The position numbers and the translations under genes are program-made. From Puccinellia tenuiflora (lineage: Eukaryota; Streptophyta; Magnoliopsida; Poales; Poaceae): 64,000 nt of DNA. The notes under the pieces were generated by a model that was not told where the DNA came from, ran no database searches, and saw only the letters and a program-made list of their open reading frames with translations. The stretch spans positions 7,101,505 to 7,165,504 of the forward strand of contig QRDG01000473.1 of the NCBI GenBank assembly GCA_012064385.1, given 5' to 3'. Position 1 is the stretch's first letter. Every line of letters starts with the position of its first letter. Shown in pieces: positions 47,803 to 59,200 of this stretch.

Positions 47803-47874
47803 CTCCATCGAATCTATAAAAAAATTGTACTAACTTAGTACAAAATGAACGAAACTTTTTATGGATCGAGTGGG
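47803..47874. mobile_element. short Stowaway-like MITE (72 bp)
   Basis: Flanked by TA on both sides (47801-47802 and 47875-47876). Ends are CTCCATCGAATCTATAAAAA and the complement of CCCACTCGATCCATAAAAAG, a decayed version of the CTCCCTCCGATCCATA Stowaway terminus, with a central TTAGTACAAA. Confidence 0.6.
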
Positions 47875-48097
47875 TAATAATTTTTCGACACATATCAACC
47901 CATCCCGATGAGTTATGGAGATGCTCTTAGCTAGCTATATATATATATATATCTCCCCTTTTTCAGTCTATGATTCGGCGGTTACCAAAGAAGAAATCGA
48001 AGCCGATTGGTGCATTTCCGCAAGAATTTGGAATATCAGAATCGCATTTCGGTTTTATGATGATATTCAAATCATACTAAACTAGGAGGATATATAC

Positions 48098-48476
48098 GGG
48101 AAATTCAATCATGCTCCCGAGCTCACCTGCTCCCGATTTTTTCGGGAGCAAATTTTTTTTTTTGAAAACTTTATAAAAAAATGCGAAAAAAATCATGCAC
48201 GTACCTGAACATGGTCCGCATCGCCATGAAAAATTTCGCACCGAAATGTCATTGTATGCGCCCTGGGCGAAAATGACAAATTTCTTGTCAGAAATTTGTC
48301 ATTTTCGCCCAGGGCGCATACGATGACATTTTGGTGCGAAAATTTTCACGGCTTTGCGGAACATGGTCAGATATGTGCATGATTGTTTTTGCATTTTCTT
48401 GCAAAGTTTTTGATTTTTTACATTTTTTCGAAAACTACCGGGAGCATGTGAGCCCGGGCTCACAAACGCCACTCCC
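48098..48476. mobile_element. Mutator-type foldback MITE, copy 2 (379 bp)
   Basis: Perfect 9-bp duplication GATATATAC (48089-48097 and 48477-48485). Terminal and internal inverted repeats match copy 1 (GAGCCCGGGCTCACAAACG; ATTTCGCACCGAAATGTCAT). It is inserted into copy 2 of the segmental duplication. Confidence 0.85.
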
Positions 48477-48785
48477 GATATATACTACGTATTGTGTTGA
48501 TTTACATCACATCTGACGACTGGACTGCGATGCAGGTTAAGTAAGTCTCCGCAACAACGTAGCGGACGCGCTCAACGGCTTTGAACATCAACTATGATTT
48601 CAGCAACGGGAGATGGAAAAACGATGACTTCAATCAGGTAGTATACTAGTATTGGAGACTGGAAAGTCGAAAGAGACAGAATGCATAACTTTATTCACAA
48701 GAGAAATGCAGGGCTTTCTTCGCAGTTTCGCTAATTTCGCTGTGATTAGCATGCAGATTTGTGTAGGCCGTATACATGGAGTGCG
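48477..48785. repeat. segmental duplication, copy 2
   Basis: Continuation of the second copy after the MITE, matching 46970-47290. The two copies carry independent MITE insertions at different places. Confidence 0.82.
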
Positions 48786-48794
48786 GGGATATGA

Positions 48795-48979
48795 AGGCCA
48801 AGCTCAACGCAGCTCGGTTTTCCAAAAAAAATTAAATCCGCAAATTTTTGTTACGAAAAATTCTGAAAAAAATCATAGTTGTAGATAATACATTGATCTA
48901 CCATTGTGAAAATTTTCATGACCAAATACCTTGTATTCTGATCTGGGTAAAAAGGATAAATCGGCAGATCTGAATCGGT
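48795..48979. mobile_element. half of another foldback MITE
   Basis: AGCTCAACGCAGCTCGG followed by A/T-rich sequence and CCTTGTATTCTGATCTGGG resembles one arm of a foldback element. The other arm is missing, and the CACTA-like terminus at 48980 starts here. Confidence 0.35.
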
Positions 48980-51341
48980 CACTACACGAATGGACGGCTA
49001 TGCCGACGGCCTTTTGCCGTCGGCATAGCTTGTGCCGACGGCGGCCGTCGGCGTATTGCCTCGTAGGCATAGGGCCTTTTGCCGTCGGCGTAGAGAAAGA
49101 CCGTCGGCGTAGATTCCGTCGGCATTTTGATTTCCAAAATTATTTTTCTTAAAAAAATTTAAAAAAAAAGAAAAAATTAATTTTTTTTTCAACTTTTTTT
49201 TCAAATTATTTGTTCCAAGTTTTTTTTTCAAATTTCGAATTTTCCAACTTTTTTTAAAATTTCGAATTTCCCACTTAGCCACACACTTAATCTCAATCTT
49301 AGGTCAAAGTACTTACGTTAGTCAAACTTTCCGTTCGGTCACCCATCCTCAAATTGCTCCAGCCCAAGCACGCTTAACTTTTGAGTTCCTTCCAAATTAC
49401 CAGATGAGATGTTACAACTTACTGATATTACTATCCTATCAACCATATTAACCCATATGTCATAATATTATACTTTTTATTATTTAAATTTTGAAAATTT
49501 ATTTGAATAAGTAACAATGATTATGTAATAATATTTTTTGAATAAATAACAATAAAATTTATTTTATTTTATTTTCTCCTTTTTACTTAATATGGAATAA
49601 TTAATATCTTAAATCCGTAAATCGAAATTTAACAAATAAATGTCTAAATTGATTAGAAAAATTAGAGGAATCCAAATATGTCATCCATATCATCTTTTTC
49701 ATCATGTATATGACTTTTTGCAACATATTTTTGGTACTTGCTTAATAAAAAAAGTCATTTTGACACTTAAAAAATGAAAAAAAATGATATTTATAAAAAA
49801 TTTTAAACAATAATTTTTGGCAATAATCTTTGACATACCTAGACACACTTATGTGTCAAATATGGGCATGTTATTACAAACTATGGCACGAGGATGATCA
49901 TATCTACGTCATTTGACTCGAAACTTATACATGTTTATAGATGATTGACCTTTTTGTGAAGAAGTATTTTGATAACTCTGTCAAAACTCAGGTTTATCTT
50001 TTTTCCTAGCAACTAGTACACATAAAAGGAGTCCATGCCAAATGATTTAATTTATTGAGTATTTTTTCACTTTCTTTTATTTTATTCAAAAACGGTCAAA
50101 ATAGTCGTCGTGCCTGTTCATCCAAAGGGGTCTCATTTTTGAAAACTATCGATGGTTCTGTGATACAACCACTACTGGTGTACCTTAAAATGATTTTTGT
50201 TAAATTTTCAGACCAAACTATCACACACTTGTAGTTCAAAATTATATTACTTTCGAAAAATAGGCATAAAGTCAATTAAATAGGCGAAATGAGGTAGAAA
50301 CCGAGAAAATTACTAATATTTGTTGATTATCGATAAAATATGGCCTACTTTGTGTGAAAATTGTATATGTGCCATTTTGCACCATATTTGTCATACTTGC
50401 TTCACAAAAAATGTCATTTTTGACAATTAGAAAATGAAAAATGATATTTAAAACGTAATTTGAAAAACTTTAGTTCTACAACATTGTTTGTCATAACAAG
50501 ACACACCTATGTGTCAAATATGGACACATTATCACAAACTATTGCATGAGGATGATCATATCTACGTCATTTGACTCGAAGCTTATACATGTTTATAGAT
50601 AATTGACCTTTTTGTGAAGAATTTTTTTGGTAACTTTGTCAAAACTCAGGTTTATCATTTTTCCTAGCAACTAGTACACATAAAAGGAGTCCATGCCAAA
50701 GGATTTAATTTATTAAGTATTTTTTCACTTTCTTTTATTTTATTCAAAAAACGGTCAAAATAGTCGTCGTGCCTGTTCATCCAAAGGGGTCTCATTTTTG
50801 AAAACTATTGATGGTTCTGTGATACAACCGCTACTGGTGTACCTTAAAATTATTTTTGTAAAATTTTCAGAGCAAACTATCACACACTTGTAGTTCAAAA
50901 TTGAATTACTTTCAAAAAATAGGCATAAAGTCATTTAAATAGGTGAAATGAGGTAGAAACCGAGAAAATTACTAATATTTTTGGATTATCAATAAAATAT
51001 GGCCTACTTTGTGTGAAAATTATATATGTGCCATTTTGCACCATATTTGTCGTACTTGCTTCACAAAAATGTCATTTTTGACAATTAAAAATGAAAAATG
51101 ATATTTATATACGTAATTTCAAAAAAATTAGTTTTGCAACATTGTTTGTCATAACAAACACACCTATGTGTCAAATATGGACACATTATCACAAACTATG
51201 GCATGAGGATGATCATATCTACGTCATTCGACTCGAAACTTGCACATGTTTATAGATGATTGATCTTCTTATGAAAAAGTTTTTTGGTAACTTTGTCAAA
51301 AATCAGGTTTATCATTTTCCTAGCAACTAGTTGAAAGAACA
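48980..51341 (+). mobile_element. third CACTA-like element, left part only
   Basis: Starts CACTACACGAATGGACGG, followed by alternating GCCGACGGC/GCCGTCGGC subterminal repeats with TATGCCGACGG and CGTCGGCATAG (49000-49125). Then AT-rich sequence and a 659-bp tandem array. No transposase is seen. The element is cut at 51341 by the next repeat, and its right end was not found. Confidence 0.55.
49718..51335 (+). repeat. 659-bp tandem array, ~2.5 units, related to the 30184-40383 array
   Basis: The word TTGCANCATATTT recurs at 49718, 50377 and 51036, a period of exactly 659 bp. Word order matches the first array: TTGCAAC/ACATATTT, GCTTCACAAAAA, AAATGAAAAATGATAT, ACATTGTTTGTC, ACGGTCAAAA, TGTGATACAACC, GTAGTTCAAA, TATGGCCTACTTTG. 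Sequence divergence from the first array is high. Confidence 0.85.
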
Positions 51342-52080
51342 AACGGTGTCCCGTATGTCGCCTAGAGGGGGGGGTGAATAGGCGATTAAAACTTTTTCTA
51401 ATTAGGGGCTTGATAATTGCGGAATAAAACTATGTGTTTAAATTAACAAGCCAACAACCTAATATTCTAGGTTCACCTATGTGCACCAACAACTTAAGCT
51501 AAGCAATTCAAGCAACAAGGTGATAGCAAGATATGAACTTCAAGCACGAAGGCTATCACAATGTAAAGTGCATAAGTAAAAGCTCGGGGTATAGAAATAA
51601 TCGAGGCACGCGGAGACGAGGATGTATTCCTGAGTTCCTTCTTGTTAAGAGAGTACGTCTCGTTGGAGGGGTGTGAGCTCGCCACAGAGGCCTACTCAAG
51701 ATGCCACAAAGGCCTCACCCTATTCTCCGATGAACCGCACCCAAGGGTTTGGTTCACCTTCCACTATCGGAATCCTTCGAGGCGGATTCCGGAGCCCTTT
51801 ACAACTCTTCTTGGGCACACACCAACTCAATTGGGAGCTCCCAAACCTTGCCGAAGCTTCACAAGTCGAAGTCCTCACGGCACCACCACCGTCTAGGGTC
51901 CACAATGCACCCAAGAGGCACAAAGCTCTTGGGAACACAATGCACCCAAGAGTAACAAGCTTCTCAACGTCGATCCTCACGTATCACCGTAGGGAGAGCA
52001 ACCCGATGCAACAAATGCAAGAGGCAAGNACGAAAGTTGTATTGGGCATCATGGTTGATTCATGGGTGTGATAGTGTGAA
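51342..52080 (+). mobile_element. unassigned repeat, probably LTR or other retroelement fragment
   Basis: Begins TTGAAAGAACAAACGGTGTC and contains the G-rich word CGCCTAGAGGGGGGGG, followed by TGAATAGGCG, seen in many Triticeae repeats. No domain is encoded. One undetermined base (n) lies at 52029, so short open frames here are unreliable. 52081-52380 shows nothing recognisable. Confidence 0.4.
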
Positions 52081-52383
52081 ACATGTAGGTGCTACTACCT
52101 TATTTATATACTCAACCTTAATTTATTTATGCATTTGTTGCTATCCATGATGCTAATTCTTCTTTTCTACAGAATAAACTTGAAGTGACTTGAGCTAGTA
52201 CCTTCTCATGTTCCTGTCATGTACGCCAGCACGCACACTGCTCAGCTCAGCTACTTCGATCCATCCACAAAGAGCCAAGAGCTAGCTAGCTAGTAGCGTA
52301 ATTCACTAATCAATCTTTGTAACATGGCCGGATCCATAATCTACTGATCTAGAAATAAACTAATCATTCGATGCTACGGAGTA

Positions 52384-52555
52384 CTCCCTCCGTTCCATAA
52401 TATAAGATGTTTTAGGCCTTTTCCACATTCGTATTTGTACAACATGTATCTAGACATGTTTTAGTGTATGTGTTCACCCACTTTCCATTCTTTTAGTCCG
52501 AATCTAGACAACATGTGAAACATCTAAAACATCTTATATTGTGGAACGGAGGGAG
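52384..52555. mobile_element. Stowaway MITE (Tc1/mariner type), 172 bp
   Basis: Flanked by TA at 52382-52383 and 52556-52557. Ends are CTCCCTCCGTTCCATAATAT and the complement of CTCCCTCCGTTCCACAATAT, with internal inverted TAAGATGTTTTAG. Classic grass Stowaway structure. Confidence 0.92.
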
Positions 52556-52565
52556 TACTTGTCAA

Positions 52566-53345
52566 TGCTTTCAGTATAAAAGTGCAGAGATACGATCACA
52601 CGATCCTCCTTTAACAGCATGAACAAGTTCCTCACCTAACGGAGGAGGCAACACAGCGGCTCCTCAGCGATTTAACCCCAGGCCTAGCTGCGCCAGCCTG
52701 GGCAGGAGCAGGTCAGTGGAGGACGGCGGCCTTGTCAGGGGCGGCGGCGTCGTGATCTGGTTGTTCGGCGGTGCCGTGATCTGGCCAGGCCAGATCGATA
52801 CCTGTCTTTCTTGCGTGAAAAGATGGGAATAAAAAAGAGGCTGATCGGGTCTGTTTTTAGCGATGCATGTACGAGTAAATGTACCCTGTACGGCTGTACG
52901 TAAATACATGTACAAAACGCTGACGTGGCGATAAAAACCGGCCCAAAACCAGTCCAAAGGATGCAAGGGGTTATTTCAAACGGTTTTCATAATTTAAGGT
53001 TGAAGATTGAACCAAGTAAAAGATTAGGGTTGTAAACCGAACTTTTAGATAAATTTAGGGGGGTAAATTGGACTTCTCCAATTAGTTTTTGCACGAGACA
53101 ACCGGAATTACTAACTATATTAAAGCTACCGGAATCGCCGGCCTGAGAGCGCTCCGCTCTCACTGTAGTATTGTAGCTAGCTACAGTGTTAGCTACAGTA
53201 CTACAGTGCAGCGATCCCGGTCGTCCGTCGTTGATCCGACGGCCCTCACGACGCGTCGATGACGCTTTTGCGAAAAAGCCCCTCACAAAACTGTTAATCG
53301 AACCTGCAGTCCGCAAACCAGCGCAGCGAAGGACCTGATTGCAAT
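52566..53345. other. intergenic sequence, no gene
   Basis: Contains inverted CTGTAG/CTACAG words around 53163-53210 (TAGCTAGCTACAGTGTTAGC). No coding or mobile-element boundary was recognised. Confidence 0.35.
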
Positions 53346-53368
53346 TCTAGAAAAACACGAGGACTTTC

Positions 53369-53790
53369 ATGAAAAACAACCGCAGAACTCGACCCTCTCC
53401 TCTCTCTCCTTCCCCGCACGCGGTCGGAGCTGTCGCCGTCGCCGCCGCGCCGTCCCGCCGGTGTACGCCCTCCCGTTCAAATCGAACGCCACGCGCGGCA
53501 CGGCCTCGCCTCCCTCTCCGTCTTCGCCTAAGATCGCGGGCTGGGAAGCTCGGAGGCGCCCGCGGCGAGGCCCTCTTCTCCGTGTCCGTCCGCCGCCGCC
53601 GCGCCACGATTCGCCGCCACCAGACGTCGCTTCGGCCAGCGCCGCCACCCTTCGTCTTCCCGCGACGCGCCGCGTCGAACGCGCTACGCCGCGACGCCCC
53701 TCTCGCCCTCAGTCGACGCCGCCATGGTCGACGCCGCCGCACGGGGCGAGGAGGACGGTGGCCATTGATGACGTCATGATGACGTCATCC
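53369..53790. other. GC-rich Arg/Pro-rich segment ending in paired TGACGTCA sites
   Basis: Strongly CpG-rich, open in several frames on both strands with only low-complexity Arg/Pro/Ala translations. It ends in two perfect TGACGTCA palindromes. It could be a captured first exon and promoter; no product is recognised. Confidence 0.4.
53769..53787. promoter_or_regulatory. two TGACGTCA (CRE/TGA-type bZIP) sites, 11 bp apart
   Basis: TGACGTCA at 53769-53776 and 53780-53787, centre spacing about one helical turn. This octamer is a known bZIP target; function here is unproven. Confidence 0.45.
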
Positions 53791-55460
53791 ACAATTTGAT
53801 TTAAACGTTTAAAATTCATAACTAATTTATTTAAAATCAGAAAAATGTAATTAATATACCAAAATATGCAAAAAAAAAATGTAATCTGTCTACTTACATC
53901 AACTTCATGCATATTTAACAAATTTTAACCATATTTACTTAAATCTCCGTACAACAAAAAAATATACAAAAAATCAACAATTTTGAATTTACCCAACAGA
54001 AAAATATGCACAATACATCAAAATGGTCAAACAAATTAAATGTTAGCTATTTATGGGAAAAAAATGTTTTCGAGTAGCAACATATCAAAAATGATCAGAA
54101 AATTAAATGTTTGCTACTTATGAAAAAAAATGTTTTCAAGTAATATCCAAACGGTCGGAAAAATAAATGTTAGCTGTTTGTGTCAAACAACAAACATATT
54201 CAAATACCCAATTTGGTAAATATTTTAATAAAATCCAAGTACACTTCCTCTAAACATATGATGGAATAAATATGCATTTCCACTTATTATGGACATAAAT
54301 TGAATATTAATGAAAAAAAAAAGATTTTGGCAACTCAAAACGCTAGATATTTGAATGTTCTCCGCACGACAAATTCCAGCAAAATTCAACATTTCCAGTC
54401 CCAACGATTGCGAAATTAATTCGTAAACATGTCTAAACATCCATCGATTGTTATATGAAATTACTTGCAATTCACTAGCATACTTTTTTCTTCAACTTGA
54501 TGAAGAGACCTCACCTACCTCCTGCCTCCTTCAATCCAACACCCTCTACAATACTCTGAATATTCATCTACAGTTTATATAAACCACTATTCTTTTTCGT
54601 TGCATAACCAATACTCGGTAGTATATACAAAACTAGCTACAAATAATAATAGCTTAAAGCTTCAACAGTTTAATGCAGAGGTGAAAGCTATTACTGAACT
54701 TTATCACGAAAAGTCTGAATTCGGTGGCTCTTTCTAATCCGGCTCCGACAATGCTACATTAGCTGCATTAACTGCAATGAACAATGATTTTTTCGCCGAC
54801 AGGTTAGAACAATGTAAACAGTATATCAAAAAAAAAAATCTTCAGATTTAACGAATTTCCATATTTTCTACGCAAAAAATACGCCCCAAAAAAAAACATT
54901 ATGTACACTTTGATTTTGTTTATGTTGCAAACATTCATGTTTTTATGTTCTATACTTAAATGCATCATTGTTATTGCATATAGATTTGCTTCCAACATAA
55001 TTTAACTTCTACCAAAAATATCACTACTCTTTCTCACTCCTTTTCAGTAATTAAATGCATTTTTGTTATTGCATATAGATTTACTTCCAAAATAATTTAA
55101 CTTCTACCAAAAAAAAAAACACTACTCTTTCTCACTAAAGGCGCGACGTGACGACGCGCTTTTAGATGCCTTTCAAATAAAATCTACATAACTTCCCAAT
55201 TTGAATAACTCTCCAAATCTAGACAACCTTTTAAACGTAAACTATATATCCGAGACGTATAAATCAGCATATTTCAATATTTTAGATGCCTTTCGAACCT
55301 ACACATTTCACAAACGTAAAAACAACTCAAATCTAAATACCTTCCCGTTTTGAACAATTCTCAAAATCTGAACAACCTTTTAGACGTAAACACTCTTTCA
55401 ATTTCATTAATTTCCAAATATTCAACAAATTTAAATGCCCGCATATCCAAATTTGAATTC
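53790..55460. other. AT-rich sequence, probably inside a Helitron
   Basis: No gene. Locally repeated words include AATTAAATGTTAGCTA/TTTGCTA (54035-54180), TGCATTGTTATTGCATATAG-type words (about 54962 and 55060) and CCTTTTAAACGTAAAC/CCTTTTAGACGTAAAC (55228 and 55376). Confidence 0.4.
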
Positions 55461-55471
55461 TACCCACACAC

Positions 55472-55500
55472 GCGCGGCATCGCCGCGCAAATTTACCTAG
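55472..55500 (+). mobile_element. Helitron 3' terminus
   Basis: A 7-bp GC stem GCGCGGC-ATC-GCCGCGC (55472-55488) is followed by AAATTTAC and terminal CTAG, with T as the next base. This is the standard plant Helitron 3' end. The 5' TC end was not identified, so the extent is unknown. Confidence 0.6.
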
Positions 55501-56243
55501 TAGAGATAATTTGAGACTTCTGTTTACTGCATATAATTCATTGGTTTAAGACTTTTGAATACATTACAGTCTAAATGCATGCCTGGAATGTGATAGTTGC
55601 CACTATCGCTTTTGCTGAACTACTGAAGGCAAACGGCTTGGTGTGCAAGCCTCCAGCACGACAACCAACTGGTGTAGAATTCAAATTTAAGAAGTTAACA
55701 GAAGCAGATTGCAACCAAGATTAATGAAAATATTCCACCCTAATACGCACTCTGGGAAATGAACATACGAAAATACACTACACCTGCGGCCACCCCTTGG
55801 CTAAGACGCCACACCTCACTTACAATTCTCATGCTCAGTACAGCAAAAGAGATCTGAGAACAGAGTTCCAGCGACAATTTGTTAGTCCTCGAAGTCACAA
55901 CACATCCCTAAATCAGGGTAGCTCCTGCAGCTTTTACATTAAGAATTCACTAAGTCCTCGAAATGCATGAAGCCTCCAGATTGATGACATATTTGAAGGA
56001 AACAGACCACCTCAAATCTGCTTCATAGCTCCTCTCCTCTGTAATAATTTTGCGTGCTTCTTCTCCAGAATAAGAGCTGCAAAGAAGGAGTGAACAACCA
56101 AGAGATCGTAACTGCTTTAGTAATAGGTTTTCACTGAACAAATCAATACATATATGCAGGGTCATCATGTGTTGGCACTAACATGTTTTCTGCTTAAAAA
56201 GCGACAGCACCAAACAAGCAGCCTACTCAGTCAGCTATTGCTG
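55501..56243 (-). other. probable 3' untranslated/downstream region of TLS1
   Basis: AT-rich with no other gene. Transcript end signals could not be fixed; an additional intron in the 3' untranslated region near 56090-56160 is possible. Confidence 0.4.
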
Positions 56244-59200
56244 CTATCTTCGCATGACACGGAATTTTTCTCGCTTGCGGAAACGCTGGAGCAACAACTC
56301 ATCTGTAGCAGTTTCTCTACGTCCTGCTGGTGGACCACCTAGATTGTTACTATCGGTTGGTTTGCCTCCAGTTTCATTAGCTTGCGAAGCTTGACCTTTG
56401 TACAACTCAGGATGTTCTGCATTGTAAACAATGGTTTAGTGCACTTAAATGAGAGGAACTTAACAAAGATGTGATATCAATAACATGACAATGTTTGTGC
56501 TTCTGCAACAAAAGAGGACTAAAACCGTATCACTGCCACTGCATTTCTCATAGTATGTAAGTCTGCAGCAGCACCGATTGTTACGCAGGCAGTTCAGTTA
56601 TATAATCACAAAGAAGTCTACTATGGGCAACAATTGATCTGTATCAGAGAATTAAACATCAATATTCTTACTGTATGCATGAGTACTACCGCTAGAAGTC
56701 CATTGAATATCTGTATTCAATTATGAGATTCTTGCAGACGAAGATATCAAGACTGAAGCTACAAAGAAAGGAACATCTTAAACCTAGAAATAGGAAGCCT
56801 CAGAACTTTTACTCTGCAACTGCTCCCCGATCGCTATGCAGGTAGTTCAGTTATATAATCACAAAGAAGTCTACTATGGGCAACAATTGATCTGTATCAG
56901 AGAATTAAACATCAATATTCTTACTGTATGCATGAGTACTACTGCTAGAAGTCCACTGAATATCTGTATTTTATTATGAGATTCTTCAGACGAAGATATC
57001 TTAAGACTGAAGCTATAGAGAAAGAATCAGCTTAAATCTAGAAATAGGATGCCTAAAACTTTTGCACTGCAACTGGTCACTAGCTGGCAGCAGGCCTGGC
57101 ACTTGAGTAATGGTTGCGCCGAATTAGCTAGGAAGAATGGAAGATAAGAACAAAAGGACTTTCAGGCAGGTCGAAACATAATCAGAGGAACATCTGATAA
57201 AAAGTTTCAGAAGAAAGAATATCATCCATGTTTTTTTATTTACTGCACAAGATCAAGTGCAATGAAATGTGGCATCTGAATAAATTTATCCTGACTATAA
57301 CATTTTTTTCCTACAAAACAATCTGTGTCAGATGAATTTAACATTTTTGTATAATGGGAAAAAATATATCAAAAATTCAGTTCGCTTTCCAAACTAATCC
57401 TACCAGAGAATCAATATTACCAATATCTGATTGCTTTTTGAAGTGTTCAGTTATTGGACCAAAAACTCTTCTTGACACATAGCATGCCGAACAATATCAT
57501 AGAAAGTATTAAACGCCGAAGTAGAACATGTCCTCACTACAAACATAAAACTAAGTAGGTGACCTTAAGCATATACAAACCTCTCCGCAAATTTTCAGCA
57601 TAGTCTCTCCCACGATGGAAATAATCGGCGCTGTAACTTGATGGAATGTTTGCATCTGATTTCGTTTTACCCGCAAGCCTTTTCTCTTGCAGCAATTTTT
57701 TTGCTGCCTCGGTTTCTTCAATGTTTCTCAATTTGTACCTGTAACATTCAAGAAAAGGAACAATGAATCGTGATAACTAGGCCAATATGATAACATGAAA
57801 CTGGACATATATATGCACCCACTTTTAAATACTCTACTACCAGAATAACAGTGCATCATAATGCACAAATATGTTAGGGGTATTATAAGGACAAAAATAC
57901 GGGGAGGGCGTTTTGACACCCGAGCACAGGTGCTCTCTATATCTGGACGGTACAGAAAACATTGAGATTGAGTATAAAGCGTTGTCGGTACATGCGGCTG
58001 CTCGGTAAGAAATCAATGGGGTGAGGTAACTATGGAGAGTAGACCTGACCCGCGGCCCATGCCTCTGACGCTGGCATGTAAGCTGTCCGGCGGAAGGATA
58101 CAGCGTGAGACCAGTATGTTGGTGTCCCGGAAGAATAGGATGTTAGATTGATTATGGTCCTATGGCACATGAGATTCTCTGCGGCCTGTTTCTGCGAAAC
58201 GTGCGGCTCCGCGAGCTACAAATCTGGATCAAACAAGTGCAGCATGTATGATTAGTACTAGGGGTTTTTGACAGAGGTCGGAACATATTTTTGCTAAGAC
58301 CATGAACAGCATTGCTACAAAATAGACCATCGACAGATTTTTTTTTCTCCCAAATCGAGGGAAAAAACGAATCGTAGATCATTGCGCATGAACCATATAC
58401 AGGGCCAAACGGAATCTGGAAAATGAACAGAAAATGGAAAAGAGGGAGTCGTGAAACCACCTCAAATACCATCCCCGTCCATGAACCATTGTGTGTCACC
58501 ATCTAGATCCATGAAATTGAGCAAAAGAAAATGAGAGGTGGGGGATGGGAAGGTTGCTGCTCATGCTTGCCAAAGCATGGATTAAGAGAGAACAAATCAT
58601 TGAGAGAACTGCGAGGTACAAATCTGGATCACAACAAGTCCAGCATGTATGATTAGTACTAGGGGGGCCGGCTTAGAATCGAACTCCCGGCCAAGCTACT
58701 TTCCGGCACGGGATCAATTGGAGATCGAATGTCTTGTGGAGGAGGAGCTTCGGAAGAAACACATGGATCCGGATGGGGATCTCAGGACGCTCGAAAGCTC
58801 GAAGGAAGGATGAGGATGGTGCGAAATAGATTTTTTTTCTGACCTTGCTGCGGAATAGATCTAGGTCCTGATATAAATGCGAGCGGATGGGCCAGTGGGG
58901 AATAACGGAACAGAACGGTACAGATCGGGTGACGGGCGTTGTTCCGTTCCTCAACATCTGTCCATGGCGGGTCGACGGCAGCATGTGCATTTATTAGATG
59001 GACAGCCGCGGGCCATACTCTATTTTTTACTACGGTAGAAACTATCTGAAGGGAACTGTGGACGCAAATCACGATGAGTTTGTAGGTACAGGATATCAGG
59101 TGCACCTGTGCTCGGGTGTCAATACAAATTTTCCCAAAAATACCATTTAAGTTGTACTGAAAGTACAACGTTGGAACGATCTTTAAAATAATAGTCATAA

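Noticed and set aside
52029..52029. Single undetermined base
   Set aside because: An ambiguity of the assembly, not a biological feature.
53369..53799. Open frames of 93-136 aa on both strands
   Set aside because: Arg/Pro/Ala-rich artefacts of GC-rich sequence; no motif or splice support.
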